Part shown: one piece after another, positions 41,532 through 49,285 of the stretch
How positions within the stretch are numbered: position 1 is the first letter of the stretch
Layout: every line of letters begins with the position of its first letter
Assembly: GCA_044238435.1 (NCBI GenBank)
Contig: JBIIDH010000001.1
Coordinates: forward strand, 1 to 64,000
Source: VFMC01 sp044238435
GTDB taxonomy: Bacteria; Actinomycetota; Acidimicrobiia; Acidimicrobiales; Ilumatobacteraceae
DNA length: 64,000 nt
Direction: 5' to 3'
The notes under the pieces: model-generated
The model's input: only the letters and a program-made list of their open reading frames with translations
The model's database searches: none
Told to the model about the DNA's origin: nothing
Position numbers and translations under genes: made by a program

Positions 41532-41837
41532 ATGGCCGCTGTCGAGACTCTGTTCCACCGCATCGTCACCGATGACGCGTGGATGGCGAACGCCGAGTGC
41601 AAAGGCCTCACCCACTTGTTCTTCCCCGCTGCGGCCGAACGTCCGCAGGCACGCGAGCGACGCGAAGCAGCCGCTGAAGCCGTCTGTGGGGCGTGCCGGG
41701 TGCAGAGCACCTGCCGCGAGTTCGCCCGCACCAACCACGAGTACGGCTTCTGGGGTGGCGAGAGCGAAGACCAACGGCATCAGGCCGGGTTCCGACTCAT
41801 CGCCCCCATCGGCGTACGCGCCCGCGACGCAGTCTGA
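41532..41837 (+). CDS. WhiB-family iron-sulfur transcriptional regulator
   Basis: 101 aa. Four Cys ligands for the 4Fe-4S cluster at residues 23, 52, 55 and 61 (C-x28-CxxC-x5-C), then YGFWGGESE, a variant of the family's G[VI]WGG turn, and a short basic tail (VRARDAV). WhiB proteins bind sigma factors and respond to redox or nitric oxide. ATG with an AAGGGGG site. It has its own promoter and a leader of about 105 nt. Which WhiB class it belongs to cannot be fixed here. Confidence 0.95.
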   Translation: MAAVETLFHRIVTDDAWMANAECKGLTHLFFPAAAERPQARERREAAAEAVCGACRVQSTCREFARTNHEYGFWGGESEDQRHQAGFRLIAPIGVRARDAV

Positions 41838-41874
41838 ACCGCACGCTCTGAGCCGCACGGTCTGAACCGCGGCG
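41833..41874. repeat. Three tandem 14-nt repeats after whiB
   Basis: TCTGAACCGCACGC, TCTGAGCCGCACGG and TCTGAACCGCGGCG lie end to end across the whiB stop codon (TGA within the first unit). Confidence 0.8.
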
Positions 41875-41888
41875 TCGCCCGACGCCGC
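41869..41888 (+). terminator. Hairpin terminator after whiB
   Basis: GCGGCGTC-GCCC-GACGCCGC forms an 8-bp GC-rich stem with a 4-nt loop, directly before the next gene's -10. No T run. Confidence 0.55.
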
Positions 41889-41889
41889 C

Positions 41890-41895
41890 TACGCT
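41890..41895 (+). promoter_or_regulatory. -10 hexamer of a leaderless gene
   Basis: TACGCT, 6 nt before ATG 41902. Confidence 0.5.
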
Positions 41896-41901
41896 GCCAC
41901 C

Positions 41902-42972
41902 ATGTCCGCCGATGCCCAGCAGCGCGCCGCCGTCGCCTCGGCATGGGCCGAATACGGCGACCCGCGGGCCATCGTCGCACTCGACGAGGTGAGTGCCGAC
42001 GTCTCGACGAACCGCGTGTACCGCATCCACCTCGACGACGGCAGCACCTGTGTGACCAAGGTGTCGTCGTACGGGTCGTACTTCTTGTTCGTCGAGGACC
42101 ACGATCGCCTGCACCGCTGCGCCCGATTGCTCGACGACACCCGCTTCGCCGGAATGCTCGCCGGGGTGTGGACCGAGCGGGGCCGACCCGACCGCATCTT
42201 CACCTGGTACGACCAGTCGATGTGGGCGGTGTTCTACGACGACGTGCCACGCGCCGACTCGCTGCCCCGCGTGCTCGGTGTCGACCAGGTCGAGAACCTC
42301 GGCCGCGAGATCGCCGAGTTCCATCTGGCGTGCACCGACATCGCGCCGCACATCCCGGGCAGCTCGAAGACCATCAAGAGCGATGCCATCCATCTGCTCG
42401 AACTGCTCGAGAGTCCGTTCGCCCCGCGCAACTTCGACCTGCCTCCCGAAGCGATCGGCCTGCTGTGGCGCCACACCCACGAGTTCCTCGAGCGGCTGGT
42501 CGAGGTGGGCTACGACGAGTGGCCGAAGATCCCCGTCCTCATCGACTGGAACCTCGGCAACTTCTCGGTCGCCCCCGCCGACCCGGCGCACCCCGACAAG
42601 GGGTTCCGCCTGTTCAGCCGCTGGGACTACGACTGGTTCCGCATCGAGCCGCGCCTGCTCGACTTCTACTTCCTGTCGCGCGTGTCGAGCCGTACCGGCG
42701 ACCGCACCCGTTTCACCTACGGCGCCCACACCCTCACCGAACCCACGTTCCTGGCGCTGGTGCAGGCCTATCGCTCGGTGTTCCCCTTGTCTGCCGACGA
42801 GGTGCGCTTCCTGCCCGAGGTGTACCGCTTCTTCATCCTCAACTACGTCGTGCGTGAGGGAGCGAGGTTCTTCCGGCCCGACCTGTGCGCCCAGTTCCGC
42901 CGCGACACGGTGCGCTCGTACCTGCCGTCGTTCGACCGTCACGACTTCTCACCGCTGTTCGATCTGGCCTGA
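41902..42972 (+). CDS. Aminoglycoside-phosphotransferase-like kinase-fold protein
   Basis: 356 aa. CVTKVSSYGSYFLF holds the likely ATP Lys; PVLIDWNLGNFSV is the catalytic loop (Asp and Asn kept, the usual His before it replaced), and SRWDYDWFRIEPRLLDFYFLSR contains the metal-binding Asp. The fold is the APH/choline-kinase family; the substrate is unknown. Leaderless ATG with TACGCT 6 nt upstream. It is monocistronic or loosely linked to the crotonase gene 52 nt on. Confidence 0.75.
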   Translation: MSADAQQRAAVASAWAEYGDPRAIVALDEVSADVSTNRVYRIHLDDGSTCVTKVSSYGSYFLFVEDHDRLHRCARLLDDTRFAGMLAGVWTERGRPDRIFTWYDQSMWAVFYDDVPRADSLPRVLGVDQVENLGREIAEFHLACTDIAPHIPGSSKTIKSDAIHLLELLESPFAPRNFDLPPEAIGLLWRHTHEFLERLVEVGYDEWPKIPVLIDWNLGNFSVAPADPAHPDKGFRLFSRWDYDWFRIEPRLLDFYFLSRVSSRTGDRTRFTYGAHTLTEPTFLALVQAYRSVFPLSADEVRFLPEVYRFFILNYVVREGARFFRPDLCAQFRRDTVRSYLPSFDRHDFSPLFDLA

Positions 42973-43024
42973 CGTTCCACTCCCCCTGGTCCACTCCCCT
43001 GCGGCGGCGTGCCACGATGCAGGC

Positions 43025-43837
43025 ATGGAGTACACCCAGATCGAGGTGGCGCGTCGGGGCCCCGTCAGCGTCATCACCCTGAACCGGCCCGAGAAGCTGA
43101 ACGCGTGGACGCCCACGATGGCCGAGGAACAGGCGCACGCCATTCGTTCCGCCAACGACGACCCGACCATCGGTGCGATCGTGATGACGGGTGCCGGACG
43201 CGGTTTCTGCGCCGGCGCCGACATGGACGCCACGTTCCGGTCGCGGCTCGACGGCGTCGATCCCGGACGTGACACGGCGGGTGGCGTGGGCGGAATGCCC
43301 GCCGGTCTCGACTGGGTGGCACTGCTGCGTGAGAGCAAGCCCGTGGTGTGCGCGGTGAACGGTGCGGCGGTGGGCATCGGTGTGACCATGTGCCTACCCG
43401 CCGACCAGATCGTCGCGTCCACCAAGGCCCGGTTCGGCATGGGCTTCATCACCATGGGCCTGGTGCCCGAACTGGCCAGCACCCGGCTGCTCGGCGCCCG
43501 GGTGGGATTCGGCCGGGCAAGCGATCTGTTCCTGTCGGGCCGCCTCGTCGACGCCGCCGAGGCCCACCGCATCGGGCTCGCCGACCGGCTGGCCGAACCC
43601 GACGACCTGCTCGACGAGGCCGTCGCCGTGGCCCTGTCGTACGCGGCCAACCCCGACCGCCAGCTCCGGATGACGAAGCGCTTGCTCACCGAGCACATGG
43701 TCGAGAGCGATCTGCAGCACATCCAGCGCCGCGAGCAGGAACTGCTGGCCGAGTGCTGGGCGTCGCCCGAGCACGCCGAAGCGGTGGCGGCCTTCCTGGC
43801 CAAGCGTCCTCCGGTGTTCCGACCGGCCGACGAGTAG
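43025..43837 (+). CDS. Enoyl-CoA hydratase/isomerase (crotonase) family protein
   Basis: 270 aa. VSVITLNRPEKLNAW and MTGAGRGFCAGADM supply the CoA site and the first oxyanion-hole strand. AVNGAAVGIGVTMCLPAD gives the second oxyanion hole but lacks the Glu that rat hydratase has here, while GLVPELAS keeps the other Glu position. It may be an isomerase or another crotonase rather than a classical hydratase. ATG start. Confidence 0.88.
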   Translation: MEYTQIEVARRGPVSVITLNRPEKLNAWTPTMAEEQAHAIRSANDDPTIGAIVMTGAGRGFCAGADMDATFRSRLDGVDPGRDTAGGVGGMPAGLDWVALLRESKPVVCAVNGAAVGIGVTMCLPADQIVASTKARFGMGFITMGLVPELASTRLLGARVGFGRASDLFLSGRLVDAAEAHRIGLADRLAEPDDLLDEAVAVALSYAANPDRQLRMTKRLLTEHMVESDLQHIQRREQELLAECWASPEHAEAVAAFLAKRPPVFRPADE

Positions 43838-43840
43838 CGT
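43835..43840 (+). promoter_or_regulatory. -10 hexamer that includes the crotonase stop codon
   Basis: TAGCGT: its first three bases are the crotonase TAG stop. It lies 7 nt before ATG 43848 of ribokinase, consistent with a leaderless internal promoter. Confidence 0.45.
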
Positions 43841-43847
43841 CGCGGCG

Positions 43848-44717
43848 ATGAGCGCCGAGTTCGACGTGTGTGTGGTGGGCAGCAGCAACCTCGACCTGGT
43901 GGCCACGGCAGCGGTGCTACCGGCCCCGGGCGAGACGGTGATGGGTCGCGACTACCACGAGCACCCGGGTGGCAAGGGCCTGAACCAGGCGGTGGCGGCC
44001 GCACGTGCCGGCGCGTCGACCTGCTTCGTCTCGGCGCTCGGCGACGACACCGCAGCCGATGTGCTGCGCGGCGTGATGGATGCCGACGGCATCGAACGCT
44101 CGCGGGTGCGCACCGTCGAGGGAGTGGCGACGGGCCGGGCTCTCATCGGGGTGGCCGACAGCGGTGAGAACTCGATCATCGTCGTGTCGGGCGCCAACCG
44201 GTCGGTGGTTGCCGACGACATCCCGTCGGCTGCGGTGGTGCTGTCGCAGCTGGAGGTGCCGCTTCCCACCATCATCGCTGCCTTCCGCTCGGCACGCGAG
44301 ATGGGTGCCGTCACGGTGCTGAACCCGGCGCCGGCCCAGGTACTCGATGCCGAACTCCTCGGGCTCTGCGACATCGTGGTGCCCAACGAGCACGAGGTCG
44401 AACTGCTCGGCGGCATCGATGCGGTGCTGGCCGCCGGGGCGGGCACCGTGGTGGTCACCCTCGGTGCCGAGGGCGCGATGGTGCACGACCGCAACGGTCG
44501 CACTGCCGTGGCACCGTTCGCTGTCCGGCCGGTCGACACCACCGGTGCGGGCGACACGTTCTGCGGGGCGCTGTGCGCCCGGCTCGCCGCCGGCGACAGC
44601 CGGGCCGATGCACTGCGTTACGCCTCGGCAGCCGCTGCGCTGAGCACCACTACGGCCGGTGCCGTGCCGTCGATCCCGCGGCGGGCCGACGTGGAGGCGT
44701 TCATCGCCGCAGGGTGA
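43848..44717 (+). CDS. rbsK: Ribokinase (PfkB family)
   Basis: 289 aa, phosphorylates D-ribose at O5 or a related sugar. The PfkB N-terminal signature HPGGKGLNQAVAAARAGA (about residues 40-57) and C-terminal signature DTTGAGDTFCGAL with the catalytic Asp (about residues 225-237) are complete. No ribose transporter lies nearby, so the sugar may come from nucleoside turnover. Its last 17 nt overlap the convergent prmA gene. Confidence 0.9.
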   Translation: MSAEFDVCVVGSSNLDLVATAAVLPAPGETVMGRDYHEHPGGKGLNQAVAAARAGASTCFVSALGDDTAADVLRGVMDADGIERSRVRTVEGVATGRALIGVADSGENSIIVVSGANRSVVADDIPSAAVVLSQLEVPLPTIIAAFRSAREMGAVTVLNPAPAQVLDAELLGLCDIVVPNEHEVELLGGIDAVLAAGAGTVVVTLGAEGAMVHDRNGRTAVAPFAVRPVDTTGAGDTFCGALCARLAAGDSRADALRYASAAAALSTTTAGAVPSIPRRADVEAFIAAG

Positions 44718-45525
44718 CCGCGGCCCAGCCGTCGAGCACGTCGACCGCCACCACCTGCGCCGGTGAGAGGGCTGCGACGACGTGGTCGTACCGGCCGTCG
44801 AGCACGCCGCTGATGACGAGGGCGCCGCGGGCAGCCAGTACCCGGAGCAGGTCGTCGGCCAACTCCACCAGCGTCGGGGCGAGAATGTTCGCCACCACGA
44901 TGTCGTAGCTGCCCTCCACCTCGGCCAGCGGTGTGGTCGACACCTGTACCCGGTCGTCGACACCGTTGCGGACGGCGTTGTCGAGCGTGGTGGGCACGGC
45001 GGCCGGCGCGATGTCGATGCCTACTGCGCTGGCGGCGCCGAACAGCACAGCGCCGATGGCGAGCACACCCGAGCCGCAGCCCACGTCGAGCAGTGTCGCC
45101 TCCGTCCGGTCGGCCAACACGCGGCGCACGGCCAGCATCGACAGCCGCGTGGTGGGATGGTCGCCGAGGCCGAACGTGGCGCCTGGCTCGATGTGCACCA
45201 CGGTGGTGCCGGGGTCGACGCCCTCCGGCATCGGCACCCACGCCGGGCACACGACCAGGTCGTCGTCGGCCCACACCGGCGCGGCGAACTCGCGCCAGGT
45301 GTCGGCCACCGCTTCGTCGACCGTCTCCCAGCGCCACTGCCAGCCGGGTGGGAACGCATCGATCGCATCGGCGGCCGCGGCGGTGTCGTCGCCGAGCGAG
45401 GTCCACAGTTCCACCACGCCGTCGGCGGTGGTGCGCTCCTCCACCGCCACCACCCCGAGCGACCACAGGTGATCGGCGGCGATCTCGACCTCGTCGGGCG
45501 GTGCCGTCAGCACCAGGACGAGCAT
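44701..45525 (-). CDS. prmA: Ribosomal protein L11 methyltransferase-like protein
   Basis: 274 aa, SAM-dependent. LLDVGCGSGVLAIGAVLFGA (about residues 140-159) is the SAM site, and VVANILAPTLVEL the NxxxP-type active-site segment; the N-terminal ferredoxin-like domain typical of PrmA is present but short. It trimethylates L11 in other bacteria. ATG overlaps the upstream stop (TGATG). Convergent overlap of 17 nt with rbsK. Confidence 0.88.
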   Translation of the reverse strand: MLVLVLTAPPDEVEIAADHLWSLGVVAVEERTTADGVVELWTSLGDDTAAAADAIDAFPPGWQWRWETVDEAVADTWREFAAPVWADDDLVVCPAWVPMPEGVDPGTTVVHIEPGATFGLGDHPTTRLSMLAVRRVLADRTEATLLDVGCGSGVLAIGAVLFGAASAVGIDIAPAAVPTTLDNAVRNGVDDRVQVSTTPLAEVEGSYDIVVANILAPTLVELADDLLRVLAARGALVISGVLDGRYDHVVAALSPAQVVAVDVLDGWAAVTLRR

Positions 45526-46043
45526 CAGTCGATCCGGCGCAGCGTGTCGCGATAACGGCGCGACTTGTCGAGGTAGCTGGCCACACCCATCTCGATGTCG
45601 GCGGCGCGCGCCCGGCCTTCTTTGATGACCGCTGGCACGCCGACGGCGATGGCACCGGTGGGCACCTCGAGGCCGTTCAGCAGCACGGCGTTCGCCGCCA
45701 CGATGGCGCCGGTGTGCACCACCACTCGGTGCAGCACGATGGAGCCGTTGCCCACCAGTACACCCGATTCGATGGTGCACCCCTCGAGGTGCACGATGTG
45801 GCCGACCACGCAGTCGTCGCCCACCACGGTGGGAAACATCGGTGTGGTGTGCAGCACCGAGTTGTCCTGGATGGAGGTACGTGCGCCGATGCTGATGTAT
45901 CCGTCGTCGCCGCGCAGCACGGCCCCGGGCCACACCGAACTCTGGGCGCCGATGGTGACCGAGCCGATGATGACGGCGTCGGGATGGATGAATGCATCGG
46001 GGTGGATGTCGGGAACCTGGTCGCCGAGCGCGTAGATGGGCAC
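45525..46043 (-). CDS. Gamma-carbonic-anhydrase-like hexapeptide-repeat protein
   Basis: 172 aa, left-handed beta-helix. AFIHPDAVIIGSVTIGAQSSVWPGAVLRGDDG and IGARTSIQDNSVLHTT (in parts) are the gamma-CA family core, and VVGHIVHLEGCTIES carries metal-ligand His residues. Often a zinc protein or acyltransferase-like fold of uncertain activity. GTG 46043 is leaderless (TACGGT at 46055-46050). Translationally coupled to prmA. Confidence 0.9.
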   Translation of the reverse strand: MPIYALGDQVPDIHPDAFIHPDAVIIGSVTIGAQSSVWPGAVLRGDDGYISIGARTSIQDNSVLHTTPMFPTVVGDDCVVGHIVHLEGCTIESGVLVGNGSIVLHRVVVHTGAIVAANAVLLNGLEVPTGAIAVGVPAVIKEGRARAADIEMGVASYLDKSRRYRDTLRRID

Positions 46044-46049
46044 GCGGCA

Positions 46050-46102
46050 ACCGTATCGACGCGACTGCGGGCGTGCAGAACCGGTGCACGGCCGGGTACC
46101 GT
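46050..46102. promoter_or_regulatory. Divergent -10 hexamers of the gamma-CA-like and RGD-repeat genes
   Basis: Minus strand: TACGGT (46055-46050), 6 nt before GTG 46043. Plus strand: TACCGT (46097-46102), 8 nt before ATG 46111. Both genes look leaderless. Confidence 0.45.
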
Positions 46103-46110
46103 GGGCGACC

Positions 46111-47649
46111 ATGTCCCGACGGATCGACATCGAACTCACCAGCGCGCGCCCCGACGGCTCGTGGACCTGGCGCGCCGCAGGCGCGCGCGAGCCCCGCGGG
46201 GTGGTCGACGGCGCCCTCGTGCCCGACGGCGCCAAGACGGGCCAGGTGTTCAAGGCCGAGGCCGAGGTCGAGCTCGACGGGCTCACCATCGTCTCCGTTG
46301 CGGGCACGAAGGGCAGCACGCCGCGGTCGGGTCTGCTCGAGCTGATCCCCAGCGACAAGCCGTTCGAGGCCGTCACCCAGCAGCTCGCACGTCGCGAGCG
46401 CAGCGACCGTGGCGATCGCGGCGACCGTCCTCGTCGCGACCGTCCCCGCGGCGACCGCCCCGAGGGCGACCGTGCCCGTGGCGACCGTCCCCGTGGCGAC
46501 CGCCCCGAGGGCGACCGTGCCCGTGGCGACCGGCCGCGCGGCGATCGTCCGGCAGGCGACCGTCCCCGCGGCGACCGCCCCGCAGGCCAGGGCGACCGCC
46601 CTGCCCGCAAGCCACGCCCGTCGTTCACTCCCCCGCCCGAGTTGCCACAGCGCCCGAAGGCCAAGCGCCTCAAGCCGGGTCGCACCCATCGCAACGCCGT
46701 GCTCGCCGATCTGCCCGAGGCGCAGCGCCCCGTCGCCGAGCGTGCGCTGCAGGGCGGTATCCCCGCCGTGCGCCAGGCCATCAACGAGCAGAACACCCGC
46801 TTGCGCGCCGAGGGCCTCGACGAGGTACCGGCAGCCGGACTGCTGTCGATGGCCGAACAGTTGCTGCCGAAGCTCCGCGTCGCCGAATGGCTCGACCGTG
46901 CCGACGCAGCCAAGGCGGTCATCGACGATCTCGATCTTCGCGATCTGCGCAGCGTCGTGGCAGCGGGCGACGACCCGGCCGTGGCACGCGACGAATCGAC
47001 CCGCGCCATCGCCGCCGAGTTGAAGCAGGCGCTCGCTGCTAAGCAGGAGAAGGAACTCCGGTTGTGGCTCGACGACATCGATGCCGCCATCGGCGTCGGT
47101 CGTGTGGTGCGTGCGCTGAAACTGTCGTCGCAGCCGCCGAAGGCCGGCATCCCCTTCCCCGCCGACCTGGCTAAGCGCCTGGCCGACGCGGCCACTGCGT
47201 CGCTCACCGCCGATTCGGCGAGCGAGCGCTGGGTCGCGTTGCTCGAGGCGGCAGCGTTCTCACCGGTGCGCGCTCAGGTGGCCCCCACCGCCCGACCCGA
47301 GCAGCCCTCTGCCGAGTTGAGCAGCACGGTGAAGCGCCTTGGCCCCTTGCTGCCACAGGTGGCGGCACTGTTCGGCATCGAGGTCGCCGAAGGTGCTGCT
47401 GCTCCCAAGCCGCTGCGCCCCACGCGTCCGGCCGCGCCCGCCAAGAAGGCGGCGCCGCCGAAAGCAGCGCCCGCCAAGGCCGCCCCCGCTGCCGAACCCC
47501 CCACTGCCGAACCCGTGGCTGAGCCCGCGGCCGAAGCACCCGCAGCCGACGAATCCAGCGACACCGCTCCGGCCGCAGCCGACGAGTCGGTGGCCGCAGC
47601 GCCTGCTGCAGCCGACGACGCTGCTGCTGGCGACGCCACCGACGCCTGA
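46111..47649 (+). CDS. RGDRP-repeat protein with putative RNA-binding N-domain (unknown function)
   Basis: 512 aa. Residues 1-90 form a small beta-rich domain (GQVFKAEAEVELDGLTIVSV) resembling TRAM/OB folds. Residues 95-167 are a disordered, highly basic/acidic RGDRP/EGDRA repeat. About 190-410 are helical (PEAQRPVAERALQGG; LWLDDIDAAIGVGRVVRALK). The tail from about 435 is Ala/Pro-rich and acidic. No family was recognised. The layout (small beta domain, RG-type repeat, helices) suggests an RNA-binding or ribosome-associated protein; this is inference. ATG 46111, leaderless. Confidence 0.8.
   Translation: MSRRIDIELTSARPDGSWTWRAAGAREPRGVVDGALVPDGAKTGQVFKAEAEVELDGLTIVSVAGTKGSTPRSGLLELIPSDKPFEAVTQQLARRERSDRGDRGDRPRRDRPRGDRPEGDRARGDRPRGDRPEGDRARGDRPRGDRPAGDRPRGDRPAGQGDRPARKPRPSFTPPPELPQRPKAKRLKPGRTHRNAVLADLPEAQRPVAERALQGGIPAVRQAINEQNTRLRAEGLDEVPAAGLLSMAEQLLPKLRVAEWLDRADAAKAVIDDLDLRDLRSVVAAGDDPAVARDESTRAIAAELKQALAAKQEKELRLWLDDIDAAIGVGRVVRALKLSSQPPKAGIPFPADLAKRLADAATASLTADSASERWVALLEAAAFSPVRAQVAPTARPEQPSAELSSTVKRLGPLLPQVAALFGIEVAEGAAAPKPLRPTRPAAPAKKAAPPKAAPAKAAPAAEPPTAEPVAEPAAEAPAADESSDTAPAAADESVAAAPAAADDAAAGDATDA
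46393..46611 (+). repeat. 15-nt tandem coding repeats (RGDRP units)
   Basis: Degenerate tandem units built on GGCGACCG encode RGDRP, EGDRA and AGDRP pentapeptides inside the gene at 46111-47649. Expansion or contraction by slippage is likely. Confidence 0.85.
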
Positions 47650-47659
47650 GTCGGGTGCC

Positions 47660-47676
47660 GCTCGGCTCAGCCGAGC
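47660..47676. terminator. Palindrome between convergent genes
   Basis: GCTCGGCTCAGCCGAGC has 8-bp arms around one base and includes the stop codon of the GNAT gene. It could terminate either transcript. Confidence 0.4.
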
Positions 47677-48125
47677 CGTTTCGACACGGTGATCAGCCGA
47701 GCGGTCAGGCCCGACCGTTCGAACAGGTTCTTCGTCTCGCGGTCGCCCGGTAGGGCAACGGCTTCGATGGTGGCGCCACCGGCGGCGACTGTCGCCTCGA
47801 TGGCCGCCGCCAGCATCTCGTCGCCGAGGCCCAGTTCGCGGGCACCCGGCACCACGTACACCTGGCGCACCTCACCGGTGCCACCCGGATACGCCGGCAA
47901 CCGGAGTTCGAGCACGCCGAGCACGACCTCGTCGATGGTGGCCACCCATACCGCTCGCCCCGGTTCGGCGAGCGCGGCATCCCACTCGCCCACCGCTGGA
48001 CGATCGGCCAGCAGGGCGGCGCCGCCACGAGACTCGGTGATGGCCTCACGCGCCTCGTGCTCGAGCGCGGCGAGCGCCTCGGTATCGGCTGCCGTGGCGC
48101 GCCGCACGGCGAGCGTGGGGCTCAT
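47667..48125 (-). CDS. GNAT-family N-acetyltransferase
   Basis: 152 aa. VRRATAADTEALAALEHEA is the usual GNAT opening, and VRQVYVVPGARELGLGDEML holds the acetyl-CoA strand and a diverged Q/RxxGxG/A loop, here ELGLGDE. The substrate is unknown. ATG overlaps the stop of the upstream hypothetical (ATGA). Confidence 0.88.
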   Translation of the reverse strand: MSPTLAVRRATAADTEALAALEHEAREAITESRGGAALLADRPAVGEWDAALAEPGRAVWVATIDEVVLGVLELRLPAYPGGTGEVRQVYVVPGARELGLGDEMLAAAIEATVAAGGATIEAVALPGDRETKNLFERSGLTARLITVSKRLG

Positions 48126-48631
48126 GCGCCCTGCAGGACGTCGATCTTGGCGAGGATGGTGCGCCGCCCTCGGTTGGCCACCTCGAACCGGCGGATCTGC
48201 TCGATCTCGTCGGGGGTCAGCGTGGCCAGCCGTTGCACCACGTTCACCGCAGGCAGGCTCTCGTAGGCCGGAATGGCCAGCGAGTCGGCACCAGGCACCG
48301 CGGCGCTGGCAGCAGGTGCTGCAGCGTCGGACCCAGCGGGTGCTGCGGCCGTGGCGGGCGCCGGTGCCGCCTCGTGCGCCACGGCGTCGACCACTGCAGC
48401 CGAGGCGGGCGGGCGACGCGCCGCGAGGCGCTTGTCGACTTCGCGCCGCCCCTGCTGCACGGCCATCTGGCCGATGAACCGGGCCAACATGACACGGTTC
48501 TCCACCACCTGGCGGCCCTGCCGGGTGTAGGCCGGCAGTTGCTCCTTCAACGCCGTGTACATCCCGATGGGTGCGTACACCGCGAGATCGAGCAGGCGCT
48601 CGATCGGGGGGCGTTCGGGCTCGGGCGGCAT
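48122..48631 (-). CDS. Actinobacterial hypothetical protein (lipid-droplet-associated-like)
   Basis: 169 aa. An N-terminal helical segment (LLDLAVYAPIGMYTALKEQLPAY; RQVVENRVMLARFIGQMAVQQG in parts), an Ala/Pro-rich linker (about residues 75-112) and a C-terminal helical pair (YESLPAVNVVQRLATLTPDEIEQIRRFE; RRTILAKIDVL in parts) that recurs at the end of many actinobacterial small proteins, probably DUF8129. Likely membrane- or lipid-surface-associated; no reaction predicted. In an operon with the GNAT gene. Confidence 0.7.
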   Translation of the reverse strand: MPPEPERPPIERLLDLAVYAPIGMYTALKEQLPAYTRQGRQVVENRVMLARFIGQMAVQQGRREVDKRLAARRPPASAAVVDAVAHEAAPAPATAAAPAGSDAAAPAASAAVPGADSLAIPAYESLPAVNVVQRLATLTPDEIEQIRRFEVANRGRRTILAKIDVLQGA

Positions 48632-48636
48632 GTCGC

Positions 48637-49131
48637 TCAGGTGAACAGCGGGCAGTCGTCGTCGCCGACGGGGCAGTTGGGGGCGGTCTGGCGAACGAGC
48701 AGGAAGCAGTTCGAGCAGAGCGTCTCGTCGGCACGTTTGGGCTGCAGGCGGTCGGACTGCTCGGAGCGGTCTTCGGGCTCCTCGTCGTCCTCGTTGCCCT
48801 CGTCGTCGGAGGCGACGAGTCGGTCCTTGAGAATGGTGTCGAGATCGGCTTCGACGTCGTCGGGGGTGATGAGGTCGTCGTCGTCGTCGTCCTCGTCACC
48901 GCTCAGCGAACGACGAACGGGACCGGTGGTGGCGGCCTCCTCCTCGGTCTCCTCGGCGTCTTCGAACTCGTCGGCCAGGCCCCCGAACTCGTCGTCCTCG
49001 TCGGCCAGCGCATCTTCGTCGAGGTCTTCGACGTCGATCTCCTCGTCGTCGAGTTCGTCGACGAGCTCGACCTCCTCGTCGATCTCCTCGATGTCGTCGG
49101 GCTCCATGACCTCATCGTCGTCGGCTGCCAT
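48637..49131 (-). CDS. Acidic DUF4193-like protein with C-terminal Cys cluster
   Basis: 164 aa, dominated by Asp/Glu runs (about residues 1-125), then KRADETLCSNCFLLVRQ with a second Cys pair further on (NCPVGDDDC), a probable zinc knuckle. The layout matches the actinobacterial DUF4193 family, though the acidic region is longer than usual. ATG 49131 has an AAAGGGG site. Upstream lie a TATCAT -10 and a CRP-like site, so expression may be cAMP-linked. Function unknown. Confidence 0.75.
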   Translation of the reverse strand: MAADDDEVMEPDDIEEIDEEVELVDELDDEEIDVEDLDEDALADEDDEFGGLADEFEDAEETEEEAATTGPVRRSLSGDEDDDDDDLITPDDVEADLDTILKDRLVASDDEGNEDDEEPEDRSEQSDRLQPKRADETLCSNCFLLVRQTAPNCPVGDDDCPLFT

Positions 49132-49165
49132 CTCGACCCCTTTCGAACGAGCGTGTGGGCCGCGG

Positions 49166-49171
49166 ATGATA
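49166..49171 (-). promoter_or_regulatory. -10 hexamer of the DUF4193-like gene
   Basis: TATCAT on the minus strand (49171-49166) with no recognisable -35 at the right distance, which is compatible with activator dependence. Confidence 0.45.
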
Positions 49172-49204
49172 CGAGCGTCCCGCGACCGGGGGCGTGATCG
49201 TACC

Positions 49205-49220
49205 TGTGACACAGGTCACT
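49205..49220. promoter_or_regulatory. CRP/GlxR-like binding site
   Basis: TGTGACACAGGTCACT fits TGTGA-N6-TCACA with one mismatch. Its centre is about 53 nt upstream of the predicted transcription start of the DUF4193-like gene and 66 nt from the end of the ThyX-like gene. Confidence 0.55.
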
Positions 49221-49285
49221 TGGAACGTTTCAGCCCCGCGAACAGGTCGAATGTCGGGCCCTGCGGACCGAACGGACCCGCCGCG

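Noticed and set aside
41833..41874. Direct repeats as a phage attachment site
   Set aside because: Three adjacent 14-nt copies with no integrase or tRNA gene nearby; simple tandem duplication explains them.
43025..43837. Assignment of the crotonase as a fatty-acid beta-oxidation enoyl-CoA hydratase
   Set aside because: One of the two catalytic Glu positions is not conserved and no other beta-oxidation gene is nearby, so only the family is named.
46393..46611. CRISPR-like array
   Set aside because: The units are in-frame coding repeats (RGDRP) without spacers.
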